Assembly (NCBI RefSeq): GCF_001426945.1
Contig: NZ_LMFS01000001.1
Span: 1,412,943-1,476,942, forward strand
DNA from: Pseudolabrys sp. Root1462
GTDB lineage: Bacteria; Pseudomonadota; Alphaproteobacteria; Rhizobiales; Xanthobacteraceae
Reading direction: 5' to 3'
Length of the DNA: 64,000 bases
Below are positions 18,983-27,800 of the stretch, piece after piece. Position 1 is the stretch's first letter. Each line of letters begins with the position of its first letter. Under the pieces are notes generated by a model. That model made no database searches. It was not told the DNA's origin and saw only the letters and a list, made by a program, of their open reading frames with translations. Position numbers and translations under genes: made by a program.

Positions 18983-19878
18983 ACGCGCGCCGGGCGCGGC
19001 TGGCGTTTTCGGAATTGCCGGCGACCCCACAGCCACAGCCCGGTGCTCAGCAGGATCACCAGCGCCGCCGAGGTGATGACGTTCAGCATCGGCGCGATCA
19101 TGCCGCTCCAGTTGCCTTCGTGAAGGAGCCGCGGCCAGTTGCGCTCGAACGGCTTGAGGCCGTCACGCCCTACCGCGAACACGCGCATCTCGCCATTGTC
19201 GTTGACGCGCGCGGCCAGCGTGCCGCCGAGCGGCCGGATCCAGGTCACCTGGCCGAGGTCGTATTGCGCGCCGACGATGCGGAGCGCTTCGCTCAGCGCC
19301 ACCGGCGGTCCGGCGGCGCGGGCCGGCGGCCCAGTGAATGTGATGCCGAAAGCGAGTGCCAGACCGGTCAGCGGGGACAGGATCAGGAGCGGCAGCACGA
19401 ACCAGCCGGCCGCCTTGTGCCAGCCCGACACAGTGTTGCGAATGCGCGGCCAGCCCATCAGCACGCCGAGCAGGATCATCATCAGCATGGCGATGGTCGA
19501 AACCGTCACCACCCAACGCAGATCGTAGATGAAATGCTCGTGCATGCGCCGCGCGCTGCCGAACATCGTTGCCAGCGCGCCCGGTGCGGCGACGCGTTCG
19601 TTGCGCGCCAGATCGATCGTCATCTGCTGCCCGCGTTGCGCACCGCCGATCGACAATGTGCCGTCATGGCCGCGCACGACGATTGACCGCGCCCTGCCGT
19701 CGGGGTCGTGCTTGGCCAGCGCCGCGCCCACCGAGCTCGGCGTTACGGCCGGGCTGTTCACGCCCATCGCCATCGGCTCGAACGAAAGGATCAACCCGGT
19801 GACGATGACGACGGCGAACGGTATCGACAAGATCACGGCGATCCAGCGGTGAAAACGCAACAGCCAGAATTTGAGCAT
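18952..19878 (-). CDS. PepSY-associated transmembrane protein
   Basis: A 308-residue inner-membrane protein with four helices. The first pair surrounds the N-terminal LRFHRWIAVILSIPF segment, followed by a periplasmic PepSY-like domain. A middle pair contains the HKAAGWFVLPLLILS segment, and the last is near AALVILLSTGLWLWG. This is the PepSY_TM (COG3182/COG3295) layout, often linked to iron or flavin reduction of siderophores; the electron donor and substrate are not evident here. The ATG at 19878 has GAGGT at suitable spacing. The first histidines (FHRW, MHEHF, WHKAAG) are potential haem ligands. Confidence 0.8.
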   Translation of the reverse strand: MLKFWLLRFHRWIAVILSIPFAVVIVTGLILSFEPMAMGVNSPAVTPSSVGAALAKHDPDGRARSIVVRGHDGTLSIGGAQRGQQMTIDLARNERVAAPGALATMFGSARRMHEHFIYDLRWVVTVSTIAMLMMILLGVLMGWPRIRNTVSGWHKAAGWFVLPLLILSPLTGLALAFGITFTGPPARAAGPPVALSEALRIVGAQYDLGQVTWIRPLGGTLAARVNDNGEMRVFAVGRDGLKPFERNWPRLLHEGNWSGMIAPMLNVITSAALVILLSTGLWLWGRRQFRKRQPRPARVQIVGSTENA

Positions 19879-19981
19879 GATGACGTACCTCAAGAAGACT
19901 CGTCTGCTTGAGTAACGCTAGGCGCAGCGAAATCCTGCGGCTTGATCTCACGCAAGAGATAGCTGTCATGTCGCGATTGCC

Positions 19982-20848
19982 CTAACGGGATACGCTTCTG
20001 CCGCGAAATACCGCCGCGAGCGCGCGCAGCAACGCGTTCGCGCGGGCATCGACGGTGCGGGCGTAAAGCACCACGCTCGATCTACCGAGCGAGGGCAGCT
20101 TGAGGCTCGCGCCGACATCCATGAGCCCCGGTGGCGCGATGCGGTCAGCGAGCGGCGCAACGGCGAGGCCGGCTTCGACCGCCGCTGTGATGGCGGTGAC
20201 GCCGCCGCCGGTAAAGGCCTCGACCCAATCAACCTTCGCCTTGTCGAGCGTGCGGATCGCATGATTGCGCACGCCGCACGGCGCCGCCAGCATCGCGAGG
20301 CGGAGCGGTTCGCCGGGCCGTTGACGAAAACTCGGTGCCGCGAACCAGCCGAAGGCATCTTCGACGAGTGTCTCGCCGCCGCGACGATGACGCTCACGCC
20401 GCACGACGACGGCGTCGAGTTTGCCGGCCTCGAACGCATCGACGAGATCGCCGGAGAGACCGATGCGAACGTCAAGCCGCAGAGTGCTGTCGAAGCCGGC
20501 AATGCGCGCGATCAGCGGTGTGAGGTCGGGGCCCGCCACGTGATCGCTGAAACCGATGGTGAGGCGGCGCGTCTGCGACTCGCCCGGATGCAGCGCGCGG
20601 TCATGGGCGGCGAGCAGGTCGCGCGCGCGGGCAAGAAAGGTCGTGCCGTGTTCGGTAAGCCGCACCGAGCGCGGCGTGCGCTCGACCAGTTTGTGTCCGA
20701 GCCGGTCTTCCAGTCGCTTCAGCTTCAAGCTGATCGCCGACTGCGTCATGCCGACCGTTTGCGCGGCGCGGGTAAAGCTCGCCAGATCGGCAATCAGGGT
20801 AAAGGCGCGCACGGCGTCGATATCGAGCGCGGGAGCATGATTTATCAT
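19982..20848 (-). CDS. LysR-type transcriptional regulator
   Basis: A 288-residue LTTR. The N-terminal winged helix-turn-helix (residues about 10-65, FTRAAQTVGMTQSAISLKLK) is typical, and the rest is a two-lobed inducer-binding domain. It is transcribed divergently from the tautomerase gene at 20936. The intergenic region contains a symmetric 9-base dyad that overlaps this gene's own start codon, fitting autoregulation and control of the neighbour. The ATG at 20848 is chosen because the family's helix then begins at the normal position. Inducer unknown. Confidence 0.9.
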   Translation of the reverse strand: MINHAPALDIDAVRAFTLIADLASFTRAAQTVGMTQSAISLKLKRLEDRLGHKLVERTPRSVRLTEHGTTFLARARDLLAAHDRALHPGESQTRRLTIGFSDHVAGPDLTPLIARIAGFDSTLRLDVRIGLSGDLVDAFEAGKLDAVVVRRERHRRGGETLVEDAFGWFAAPSFRQRPGEPLRLAMLAAPCGVRNHAIRTLDKAKVDWVEAFTGGGVTAITAAVEAGLAVAPLADRIAPPGLMDVGASLKLPSLGRSSVVLYARTVDARANALLRALAAVFRGRSVSR

Positions 20849-20889
20849 CGTTATCACTGTTATCACGAGTCATGACGTTTATAAATCAT
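20837..20889. promoter_or_regulatory. Dyad in the LysR/tautomerase intergenic region
   Basis: Perfect 9-base arms ATGATTTAT (20837-20845) and ATAAATCAT (20881-20889) are 35 bases apart. Between them are a tandem TTATCAC repeat and the palindrome GTCATGAC (20869-20876). The left arm overlaps the lysR start codon. LTTRs bind two adjacent sites over 50-60 bp, which matches this span. Confidence 0.5.
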
Positions 20890-20935
20890 AGCCACGACGC
20901 TAGATGTCGTCCATCGCATTCGATGGAGAACGCCC

Positions 20936-21361
20936 ATGCCCCTGATCACCGTGACGCTGTCGAGCCCGCACCCGAAAATGCCTGCCAAGGCGGCGGTCGC
21001 CGCCGAGGTCAGCCGCCTGTCCTCGACCATCCTGCACAAGGACCCGAAGGTGACCGCCATCATCGTCACCACCGTGCCGCCGGAGGACTGGTTCTGCGGC
21101 AGCCGGTCGCTCGCCGAACAGAAGCTCGCCAGCGTGTGGCTCGATATTCACATCACCGACGGCACCAACACCAAGGATGAGAAGGCGGCCTTCATCGCCG
21201 AGACCTACGCGGCCTTCGGCCGGCTGCTGGGTCCGCTGCATGAGGAGAGTTATGTGCACGTCCACGACGTGCGCGACGACGCTTACGGCTTCGGCGGGCT
21301 GACGCAGGGCCGGCGCTATATCGCGCGTCAGCTCGCGGTGTCTGGCTCTCGCGCCGCCTGA
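20936..21361 (+). CDS. Tautomerase-superfamily protein
   Basis: A 141-residue protein starting [10 protein letters not shown], which leaves proline as the N-terminal residue after Met removal, the catalytic base of the tautomerase fold. The length is about twice that of 4-oxalocrotonate tautomerase and similar to cis-CaaD/MSAD-like or MIF-like members. The substrate is unknown; dehalogenation or keto-enol isomerisation are typical. It is divergent from a LysR gene that probably controls it. The last 34 bases overlap the convergent lipB. Confidence 0.75.
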   Translation: MPLITVTLSSPHPKMPAKAAVAAEVSRLSSTILHKDPKVTAIIVTTVPPEDWFCGSRSLAEQKLASVWLDIHITDGTNTKDEKAAFIAETYAAFGRLLGPLHEESYVHVHDVRDDAYGFGGLTQGRRYIARQLAVSGSRAA

Positions 21362-22065
21362 GCATCGGCGGTGGCGCCGAACAGCTCTTCAAACGCCTGC
21401 CGGAAACTCATGTCGAATTCCGGCAGGCTCACCGTGTGGCCAAGATCCGCCAGGCTGGTGACGCCGTAGCGCTGCACGCTGACGCCGCAGGGTACGATAC
21501 CGCCGAAGTGGGAGAGGTTGGGTTCGACGTTGATGGCGACGCCATGCAACGTCACCCAGCGCGACACGCGGATGCCGAGCGCGGCGATCTTGTCCTCGAA
21601 GCCGTCGCCCTTGTCCGGCCGCTTCACCCAGACGCCGATGCGGTCCTCGCGGCGCTCGCCGCGGACGTTGAAGGCGGCCAGCGTGCGAATGATCCATTCC
21701 TCGAGCGAGGCGACGAAGCGCCGCACGTCCGGTCCGCGCCGCCGCAGATCGAGCATGACGTAGCCAACCCGCTGGCCGGGGCCGTGATAGGTCATCTGGC
21801 CGCCGCGACCCGAATCGAACACCGGGAACCGCGCCTCCAGCACGTCCGCGCGGTTCGCGGAGGTGCCGGCGGTGTAAAGCGGCGGGTGTTCGACCAGCCA
21901 GACCAGCTCGGGGGCGTCGCCGCGCGCGATCGCCGCGGCGCGGGCTTCCATGAAGGCCACGGCGTCCGGATAGGGCGTCAGGCCGTCGGAAATCAGCCAT
22001 TCCACCGGTGGCGCGCCGGCCGGCGCCGGCATCCCGGTTTTGAGTTCGTCGCGCACGTTAATCAC
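21328..22065 (-). CDS. lipB: Octanoyl-[acyl-carrier-protein]:protein octanoyltransferase
   Basis: A 245-residue LipB. The signature [13 protein letters not shown] lies at 86-98, the acyl-thioester cysteine is C193 in PCGVS, and the conserved lysine is K159 in FEDKIAALG. It moves octanoate from ACP to the lipoyl domains of pyruvate and 2-oxoglutarate dehydrogenases and GcvH before LipA adds sulfur. The N-terminus is somewhat extended relative to E. coli, common in alphaproteobacteria. It overlaps the tautomerase gene tail to tail and is divergent from the FliN-like gene with 14 bp between starts. Confidence 0.96.
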   Translation of the reverse strand: MINVRDELKTGMPAPAGAPPVEWLISDGLTPYPDAVAFMEARAAAIARGDAPELVWLVEHPPLYTAGTSANRADVLEARFPVFDSGRGGQMTYHGPGQRVGYVMLDLRRRGPDVRRFVASLEEWIIRTLAAFNVRGERREDRIGVWVKRPDKGDGFEDKIAALGIRVSRWVTLHGVAINVEPNLSHFGGIVPCGVSVQRYGVTSLADLGHTVSLPEFDMSFRQAFEELFGATADAQAAREPDTAS

Positions 22066-22079
22066 CGGTTAACCATAGC

Positions 22080-22379
22080 ATGGTGACCTCAGGGTACCCG
22101 GCCATTGGGGGGCGGGCGTCACAGGAATTTGGGAACTTGGCCACATTCAACAAGGTTTCGGTCGACATTACTGTCGTGCTTGGCACGACCACCATGCCGA
22201 TCCATCAGGTGCTCCGGCTCGGCCGCGGCGCCATCATCGAACTCGACGCCAGCGAGGACGACGCCGTCAAGGTTTTGGCCAACAACCTGCCGGTGGCGCA
22301 GGGAACGGTGGTGGTCAATGGCAACCGCATCGCCGTCGAAGTCGGCGAATTGCTGCCGCGCGCGCCGGACATGCGCTGA
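22080..22379 (+). CDS. Stand-alone FliN/SpoA-domain protein
   Basis: About 99 residues, nearly all a SpoA domain as in the flagellar switch protein FliN. The key core is VDITVVLGTTTMPIHQVLRL, followed by NNLPVAQGTVVVNGN and IAVEVGELL. FliN works in the C-ring with FliM/FliG, or in type III secretion as SctQ-C. No other motility gene is in the window, so a non-flagellar or dispersed role is possible. The start is uncertain: ATG 22080 lies only 14 bp from the lipB start, and a TTG at 22137 (AGGAA upstream) would give an 80-residue core-only protein closer to the family length. Confidence 0.8.
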   Translation: MVTSGYPAIGGRASQEFGNLATFNKVSVDITVVLGTTTMPIHQVLRLGRGAIIELDASEDDAVKVLANNLPVAQGTVVVNGNRIAVEVGELLPRAPDMR

Positions 22380-22532
22380 TTCCGGCTGCTGTCGTAACGG
22401 CTTGAGAGCCTGAGGAAAATCCCCTCCGGCCAGGCCGGAAAGGCGCCTCGGGTCTTGTATGGCTAATCCCTATTTGTTAGAGGGTGCGCCGCTGAGCGCG
22501 GTTCATGGGGTTCATGACCGAGGTTCAGGTTT

Positions 22533-22617
22533 GCGGCCGTGGCGGAATTGGTAGACGCACTGCCTTGAGGTGGCAGCGGGTAAAACCGTGGAAGTTCGAG
22601 TCTTCTCGGCCGCACCA
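22533..22617 (+). tRNA. tRNA-Leu (anticodon GAG)
   Basis: An 85-base tRNA. The acceptor stem is GCGGCCG with CGGCCGC, with discriminator A and an encoded CCA at 22615-22617. The anticodon stem CTGCC/GGCAG encloses the loop TTGAGGT, giving anticodon GAG at 22567-22569. The long variable arm (GGGTAAAACC region) and GTTCGAGTC T-loop are as expected for a class II leucine tRNA. It reads CUC and CUU codons. Confidence 0.97.
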
Positions 22618-22677
22618 ATTTGACCGGTTTTCGAAACCGGTGACATGCCCTGAAAATCCGATCACCCGGCAGCCGGC

Positions 22678-23610
22678 CTAGCTTCGTGCGGCCGGTCGGC
22701 TGGGCTTGAGGCGCTGATAACCGGCGCGGATCTGCTGGCGCAGCCAATCCTGGCGGGCGTCGCGGTCATTTCTGGCGTGCCAGACCATGTAGGTCGAAAT
22801 CGTCCCCACGTTGATCGGTACCGGGCGCTTCATCAGCTTGTAAGAGGAGGTGAATGCGTCCGCAGCAAGCTGGGTGAAGACGCCGATCAGGTCGCTCGAC
22901 GCCAGCAATTGCGGCACCGCTGAGAAGCTGGAAACGATGGTCTGGGCGCGACGCTTCTTGCCGTGGCGCTGCAACAGATCGTCGAAGATCGCCGAGGTGC
23001 GGCCGCGGCCCGTCACGACGAGATGCGGATGGCTCAGCACCGCGTCGATCGTGAATTTCGTCTGCGTGACCGGGTGGTCGGGTCGGAATACGCAGAATAG
23101 CCGCTCCGCGCGCAGCACCTCGTGGCGGCAGTGACGCGGAATCTCGTCGAACCAGCCGAGGCCGACATCCGTTTCCTCGTTCTCGAGCAAACGAATCGCC
23201 TCCGACCGCGCCGCGGTGATGATCTGCACGTCCATGGCGGGCGCCGATTGGCGGATGCGTGCGAGCAGAGGCGGCAGCACCGCGAGATTGAGACGGTCCG
23301 GCATGCTGATCCTGAACATGCCGCGGTCCACCATGGGATCGAAGCCATCCTGGTGAAATAGCGACTTGGCGGTCAGGGCCAGCACTTCCTGAACCGACGC
23401 GCGCAGCATCTCGGCGCGCGGCGTCGGCATCATGCCCTTGCCGGTCGGCACCAGCAGATCGTCGCCGAGCAGCTTGCGCAGCCGCGACAGCGAATTGCTC
23501 ACCGCTGGCTGCGTGCGACCCAGCCGTTTGGCCGCGCGAGTCACGCTGCGCTCGTCGATCAGCGCCTCGAGAACACGGAGTAGATTGAGGTCGAAGGTTT
23601 GCAGGGACAT
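22678..23610 (-). CDS. LysR-type transcriptional regulator (NodD-like group)
   Basis: A 310-residue LTTR. The helix-turn-helix spans residues 5-60 (FDLNLLRVLEALIDERSVTR, then TQPAVSNSLSRLRKLLGDDL). That wording with a C-terminal lobe typical of NodD/PcpR-like regulators places it in the group that senses aromatic or small organic acids. It is transcribed away from the liv-type ABC operon, with 298 bp between them, and is its most likely regulator. The ATG at 23610 is preferred over an ATG six codons earlier. Confidence 0.9.
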   Translation of the reverse strand: MSLQTFDLNLLRVLEALIDERSVTRAAKRLGRTQPAVSNSLSRLRKLLGDDLLVPTGKGMMPTPRAEMLRASVQEVLALTAKSLFHQDGFDPMVDRGMFRISMPDRLNLAVLPPLLARIRQSAPAMDVQIITAARSEAIRLLENEETDVGLGWFDEIPRHCRHEVLRAERLFCVFRPDHPVTQTKFTIDAVLSHPHLVVTGRGRTSAIFDDLLQRHGKKRRAQTIVSSFSAVPQLLASSDLIGVFTQLAADAFTSSYKLMKRPVPINVGTISTYMVWHARNDRDARQDWLRQQIRAGYQRLKPSRPAARS

Positions 23611-23840
23611 GACACTTGCGCTATTCACTGGATTTATGGATCGTATTTACACTATCGATTAGGAAAATAGCTAGTCGTCGGCTTAGTGAAGGGTTCGGTG
23701 CGGCTCGGCGGGCTGGAGTAGGCGGCGCATTAACGCAGCGTCATACCGGTTTGGCGCGCGAGGCTTCGCCTAAGGGAGCGTCGCGGAGCCTTCGCCAAAA
23801 GAGTAGTGTGGGAGAAGCGCTAATTCACTCGGAGCTTGAA

Positions 23841-23860
23841 TACGCGGTTCATGCCGCGTA
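23841..23860 (+). promoter_or_regulatory. Leader hairpin before the liv-type operon
   Basis: The arms TACGCGG and CCGCGTA (23841-23847 and 23854-23860) form a perfect 7-bp stem with a 6-base loop, about 50 bases before the ATG at 23909. The rest of the 298-bp gap to the LysR gene holds an AT-rich promoter zone near 23630-23680 and GGCTTCGCC-type repeats, but no gene. Confidence 0.4.
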
Positions 23861-23908
23861 GGCGAAAGCACCGCAAAAGACACCAAGGGTAAAAAGAGGA
23901 GGAGGCGT

Positions 23909-25075
23909 ATGAGGCAATTCGTAAAATTCGCAGCCGGTATGGCAATGGCGGGCCTGATCGCAGGCGGCGCTTACGCGCAGGATACCGTCAAGGTCGGCCT
24001 GGTCATTTCGATGACCGGCTCGCAGGCGTCCACCGGTAAGCAGATCAAGGCCGCCGTGGACCTCTATATGAAGGAGCACGGTGACACCGTTGCCGGCAAG
24101 AAAGTGCAGGTTATCCTGCGCGACACCGGCAGCGTCCCGGACAACGCCAAGCGCCTCGCCCAGGAACTGATCGTGAACGACAAGGTCAGCGTGGTCGCCG
24201 GCTTCGAAGTGACCCCGGCGGCGATGGCCGTGGCGCCGCTGTCGGCCGAGGCCAAGGTTGTCGAACTCGTCATGGCGGCCGGCACGGCGTCGATCACCGA
24301 AAAGTCGCCGTACATTGTGCGCACCAGCTTCACGCTGCCTCAGTCCTCGGCGATCATGGCTGACTGGGCCGCGAACAATAACATCAAGAAGGTCGTGACC
24401 ATCGTGTCCGACTACGCTCCCGGCGCCGACGCGGAAAAATGGTTCATCGACACGTTCAAGAAGAACGGCGGCCAGATTCTCGAAACGATCAAGGCGCCGC
24501 TTGCCAACCCGGACTTCGCGCCGTTCCTGCAACGCGCCGCCGACGCCAAGCCCGACGCCATCTTCGTCTTCGTGCCGTCGGGGCAGGGCGCGACGTTCAT
24601 GAAGCAGTACACCGAGCGCGGCCTCGACAAGGCCGGCATCAAGGTCATCGGCACGGGCGACGTCACCGACGACGACTTGCTGCCGCAGATGGGCGATGCC
24701 GTCATCGGCGCCGTCACTGCGCACATGTATTCGGCCGATCACGACAGCGCGATGAACAAGAAGTACGTCGCCGACTTCACCAAGGCTGCAGGCTTCCGCC
24801 CGAACTTCATGTCGGTCGGCGGTTATGACGGCATGCACCTCATCTACGAAGCGCTGAAGAAGACCGGTGGCAAGGCCGACGGCGACAGCCTGATCGCGGC
24901 GATGAAGGGCATGAAGTGGGAAAGCCCGCGTGGTCCGATCTCGATCGATCCGGAAACCCGCGACATCGTGCAGAACATCTATATGCGCAAGGTCGAGAAG
25001 AAGGGCGGCCAGCTCTACAATGTCGAATTCGAGACGTTCAAGGACGTCAAGGATCCGGCCAAGATCAAGAAGTAA
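23909..25075 (+). CDS. ABC transporter substrate-binding protein, Leu/Ile/Val-type
   Basis: A 388-residue periplasmic binding protein with signal peptide (residues 1-23, ending AYAQD). The type I fold begins VKVGLVISMTGSQASTGKQI, the classical LivJ-like opening, and AGFEVTPAAMAVAPLSAE forms part of the ligand pocket. The set of permease and ATPase genes downstream confirms a HAAT-class importer. Despite the name, many of this class bind aromatic acids, amides or short-chain acids; the ligand cannot be read here. A very strong AGGAGGAGG at 23897-23905 precedes the start, fitting the high expression usual for binding proteins. Confidence 0.93.
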   Translation: MRQFVKFAAGMAMAGLIAGGAYAQDTVKVGLVISMTGSQASTGKQIKAAVDLYMKEHGDTVAGKKVQVILRDTGSVPDNAKRLAQELIVNDKVSVVAGFEVTPAAMAVAPLSAEAKVVELVMAAGTASITEKSPYIVRTSFTLPQSSAIMADWAANNNIKKVVTIVSDYAPGADAEKWFIDTFKKNGGQILETIKAPLANPDFAPFLQRAADAKPDAIFVFVPSGQGATFMKQYTERGLDKAGIKVIGTGDVTDDDLLPQMGDAVIGAVTAHMYSADHDSAMNKKYVADFTKAAGFRPNFMSVGGYDGMHLIYEALKKTGGKADGDSLIAAMKGMKWESPRGPISIDPETRDIVQNIYMRKVEKKGGQLYNVEFETFKDVKDPAKIKK

Positions 25076-25171
25076 TCGCCGTTGTCGAAAGGGGCGCACG
25101 GAGCCATCTTCGTGCGCCCGTTTTCCTGATCCGGTTTCTCTGCCGATATCCGGCGAAAGCGTGTCTCTCTC

Positions 25172-26032
25172 ATGCTGACGATCCTTTTCGACGGAATTGC
25201 TTATGGCATGCTGCTGTTTGTGCTGGCATGCGGCCTTTCCGTGACTCTTGGGTTGATGAATCTCGTCAACCTCGCGCACGGCGCCTTCGCCATGGCCGGC
25301 GGCTACGCGCTCGTCATTCTGGTCAACAATCTCGGCGTGCCGTTCTGGGTTTCGGTCATCTGCGCATTCTTCGTGAGCGCCGCCATCGGCTTCGTCATGG
25401 AAAAGGCGTTCTACGTTCACATCTATCGCAAGCCCCATCTCGACCAGGTGCTGTTCACGATCGGCCTGGTTTTCATGGCGGTTGCGGCGGCCGACTATGC
25501 GATGGGATCGTCGCAGGTCTTCGCCCGCATTCCCGACGCCCTGCAGGGCCAGATCCACGTCTTCGGCATCGGCATGGGCCGCTACCGGCTGATGATTATC
25601 GTGATCTGCGGTGCCCTGGCGCTCGGGCTGCAATATGTTCTCGTTTACACCCGCTTCGGCAGCCGCTTGCGCGCCGCCGTCGATGACCAGCGCGTCGCGC
25701 GTGGGCTCGGCATCAATGTCGGCAGCATCTTCGCGCTGACCTTCGCTTTTGGCTCGGGGCTGGCCGGTCTCGGCGGCGCGCTCGGTACCGAGATTCTCGG
25801 TCTCGATCCGACGTTTCCGCTCAAGTACATGATCTACTTCCTCATCGTCGTCACCGTCGGCGGCACCTCGAGCATCACCGGGCCGTTCCTGGCGTCGCTG
25901 CTGCTCGGCATCGCCGATGTGGCCGGCAAGTACTATGTGCCGAAGCTCGGCGCCTTCGTCATCTACACCATCATGATCGTCGTTCTGATCTGGCGGCCCC
26001 AGGGCCTCTTCGCGCGGGCAGGCAGCAAATGA
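25172..26032 (+). CDS. livH: Branched-chain-type ABC permease, LivH
   Basis: A 286-residue inner-membrane permease with about eight helices. The LivH-typical start is LFDGIAYGMLLFVLACGLSV, followed by LGLMNLVNLAHGAFAMAGGY. The cytoplasmic coupling region is LRAAVDDQRVARGLGINV. It forms a heterodimeric channel with the LivM protein whose gene overlaps its stop by 4 bp (ATGA). Second gene of the operon, 96 bp after the SBP gene. Confidence 0.93.
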   Translation: MLTILFDGIAYGMLLFVLACGLSVTLGLMNLVNLAHGAFAMAGGYALVILVNNLGVPFWVSVICAFFVSAAIGFVMEKAFYVHIYRKPHLDQVLFTIGLVFMAVAAADYAMGSSQVFARIPDALQGQIHVFGIGMGRYRLMIIVICGALALGLQYVLVYTRFGSRLRAAVDDQRVARGLGINVGSIFALTFAFGSGLAGLGGALGTEILGLDPTFPLKYMIYFLIVVTVGGTSSITGPFLASLLLGIADVAGKYYVPKLGAFVIYTIMIVVLIWRPQGLFARAGSK

Positions 26033-27051
26033 GCGAGCAGACGCCCACTGCCAAACGCGCCGCACAAGGTATTCTCGCCCGCGCGCGCTGGCATCCTCTT
26101 GAATTTGTCTTCTGGATCGTGGCCTTCAGCGTTATCTGGCTGCTGCCGAACAAGCATCTCATTCTCACCGAGATCGCCTGGCTGGCGCTGTTCGCGCTGT
26201 CGCTCGATCTGATCCTTGGCTATGCCGGCATTCTTTCGCTCGGCCACGCCGCGTTTTTCGGCGTCGGCTCCTATGCGGCCGCGCTGCTCGCCAAGCATGG
26301 CATCATCACCGAGCCGGTGCTGGCGCTGATAGCCGCCGGTCTGATTGCAGCCGTGGTCGGCTTTGCCACCAGCTTCTTGATGTTGCGTGGCGCGGATTTG
26401 ACGCGGTTGATGGTGTCGCTCGGCATTGCCTTGGTGCTGCGCGAACTCGCCAACAAGTTCAGCGAGCTGACCGGCGGCGCCGACGGCTTGCAGGGCGTGA
26501 CCATGGAGCCCATTCTCGGCCGTTTCCGTTTCGACATGTTCGGTCACAACGGCTTCATCTATAGCCTTGTCGTGCTGTTCGTGTTGTTTCTGATCGCGCG
26601 CCGGCTCATGGCGTCGCCGTTTGGCCTCTCCTTGCTGGCGGTCAAGGACAATCCGCTGCGCTCACGGGCCATCGGCATCAGCGTGGATGCGCGTCTGGTG
26701 GCGATCTATACGATCGCGGCGTTCTACGCCGGCGTTGGCGGCGGGCTGCTGGCGCAGACCACGGCATTCTCGTCACTGGATGTGTTTTCATTCGACCGTT
26801 CGGCTGATCTGTTGCTGGTGCTTATCATCGGCGGCACCGGCTATCTCTATGGCGGGCTGATCGGCGCCGTGATCTTCAAGGTCATGCAGGACTATCTGGC
26901 GCAACTGACGCCGCAGTACTGGCCGTTCTGGATCGGCCTGGTTCTGGTCATCCTGGTGATGGTCGGTCGCGACCGGATGCTGCGCTGGACCGAACCGGTG
27001 CGCGCCTTGGCCAACCGGCTCGACTGGCGCGCCAAGGGGCAGGCGTCATGA
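26029..27051 (+). CDS. livM: Branched-chain-type ABC permease, LivM
   Basis: A 340-residue permease with about nine helices. Conserved LivM features are LDLILGYAGILSLGHAAFFG in the first half and the coupling segment AVKDNPLRSRAIGISVDARL. A basic, cytoplasmic N-terminal tail of about 25 residues precedes the first helix. It is translationally coupled at both ends (4-bp overlaps with livH and livG), so equal stoichiometry is expected. Confidence 0.93.
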   Translation: MSEQTPTAKRAAQGILARARWHPLEFVFWIVAFSVIWLLPNKHLILTEIAWLALFALSLDLILGYAGILSLGHAAFFGVGSYAAALLAKHGIITEPVLALIAAGLIAAVVGFATSFLMLRGADLTRLMVSLGIALVLRELANKFSELTGGADGLQGVTMEPILGRFRFDMFGHNGFIYSLVVLFVLFLIARRLMASPFGLSLLAVKDNPLRSRAIGISVDARLVAIYTIAAFYAGVGGGLLAQTTAFSSLDVFSFDRSADLLLVLIIGGTGYLYGGLIGAVIFKVMQDYLAQLTPQYWPFWIGLVLVILVMVGRDRMLRWTEPVRALANRLDWRAKGQAS

Positions 27052-27800
27052 CCGTCGTTCTTCAGACCACGCATCTCGTCAAGCAGTTCGGCGGCCTGAC
27101 CGCCACCGACGACGTCTCGATTCAGTTCGAGGCCGGCGCGCGGCATGCGCTGATCGGCCCGAACGGAGCCGGCAAAACGACCCTGATCAATCTCCTGACG
27201 GGCATGCTCAAGCCGACCTCCGGGCGCATCGTTCTCAACGGCGTCGACATCACCGATGCTTCGCCGCAGAAGCGCGTGCGGCTCGGCATGGTGCGCACCT
27301 TCCAGATCAATCAGTTGTTTCCCGATCTGACGCCGCTCGAAACCATCGGCCTTGCCATCTCCGAAAGCCGCGGCGACGGCGCCGATTTCTGGCGCGTCGC
27401 CGGCACCAAGCCGGGCCTGAACCAGGAAATCGCCGATATCATCGACCGTTTCCGTCTTGCCGACGTGATGAACACCCGAACCTCTATCCTGCCTTACGGC
27501 AAGCAGCGGCTTCTGGAAATCGCGGTGGCTATTGCGTGCAGACCGAAAGTGCTGCTGCTCGACGAGCCGGCGGCGGGCGTGCCGGACGAAGAGCGCCACG
27601 AGATTCTCAGCAGCATCGCGGCGCTGCCGAAGGACGTCACCGTGGTTCTGATCGAGCACGACATGGATATTGTATTCTCGTTCTCGGAGAAGATCTCGGT
27701 GCTGGTGAATGGCGGCCTCTTCACCGAAGGTCCGGCCGCCGAGGTCGCGCGCGACCCACGCGTCAAGGCTGTCTATCTCGGAGAGAGCCTCGATGCCTGA
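27048..27800 (+). CDS. livG: Branched-chain-type ABC ATPase, LivG
   Basis: A 250-residue ABC ATPase. Walker A is GPNGAGKTT, the signature region reads LPYGKQRLLEI (a LivG-type variant of LSGGQ), Walker B is VLLLDEPAAG and the switch histidine is in IEHDMD. It energises the LivHM channel from the cytoplasmic face. Its stop overlaps the livF start by 8 bp. Confidence 0.93.
   Translation: MTVVLQTTHLVKQFGGLTATDDVSIQFEAGARHALIGPNGAGKTTLINLLTGMLKPTSGRIVLNGVDITDASPQKRVRLGMVRTFQINQLFPDLTPLETIGLAISESRGDGADFWRVAGTKPGLNQEIADIIDRFRLADVMNTRTSILPYGKQRLLEIAVAIACRPKVLLLDEPAAGVPDEERHEILSSIAALPKDVTVVLIEHDMDIVFSFSEKISVLVNGGLFTEGPAAEVARDPRVKAVYLGESLDA

Noticed and set aside
22463..22747. Minus-strand open frame translating RPRRLELPRFYPLPPQ
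   Set aside because: It reads the antisense of the tRNA-Leu gene, a known source of false proteins.
23849..26065. 738-codon open frame on the minus strand over the SBP and livH genes
   Set aside because: Shadow of two well-recognised genes; His/Arg/Glu-rich translation without family similarity or ribosome site.
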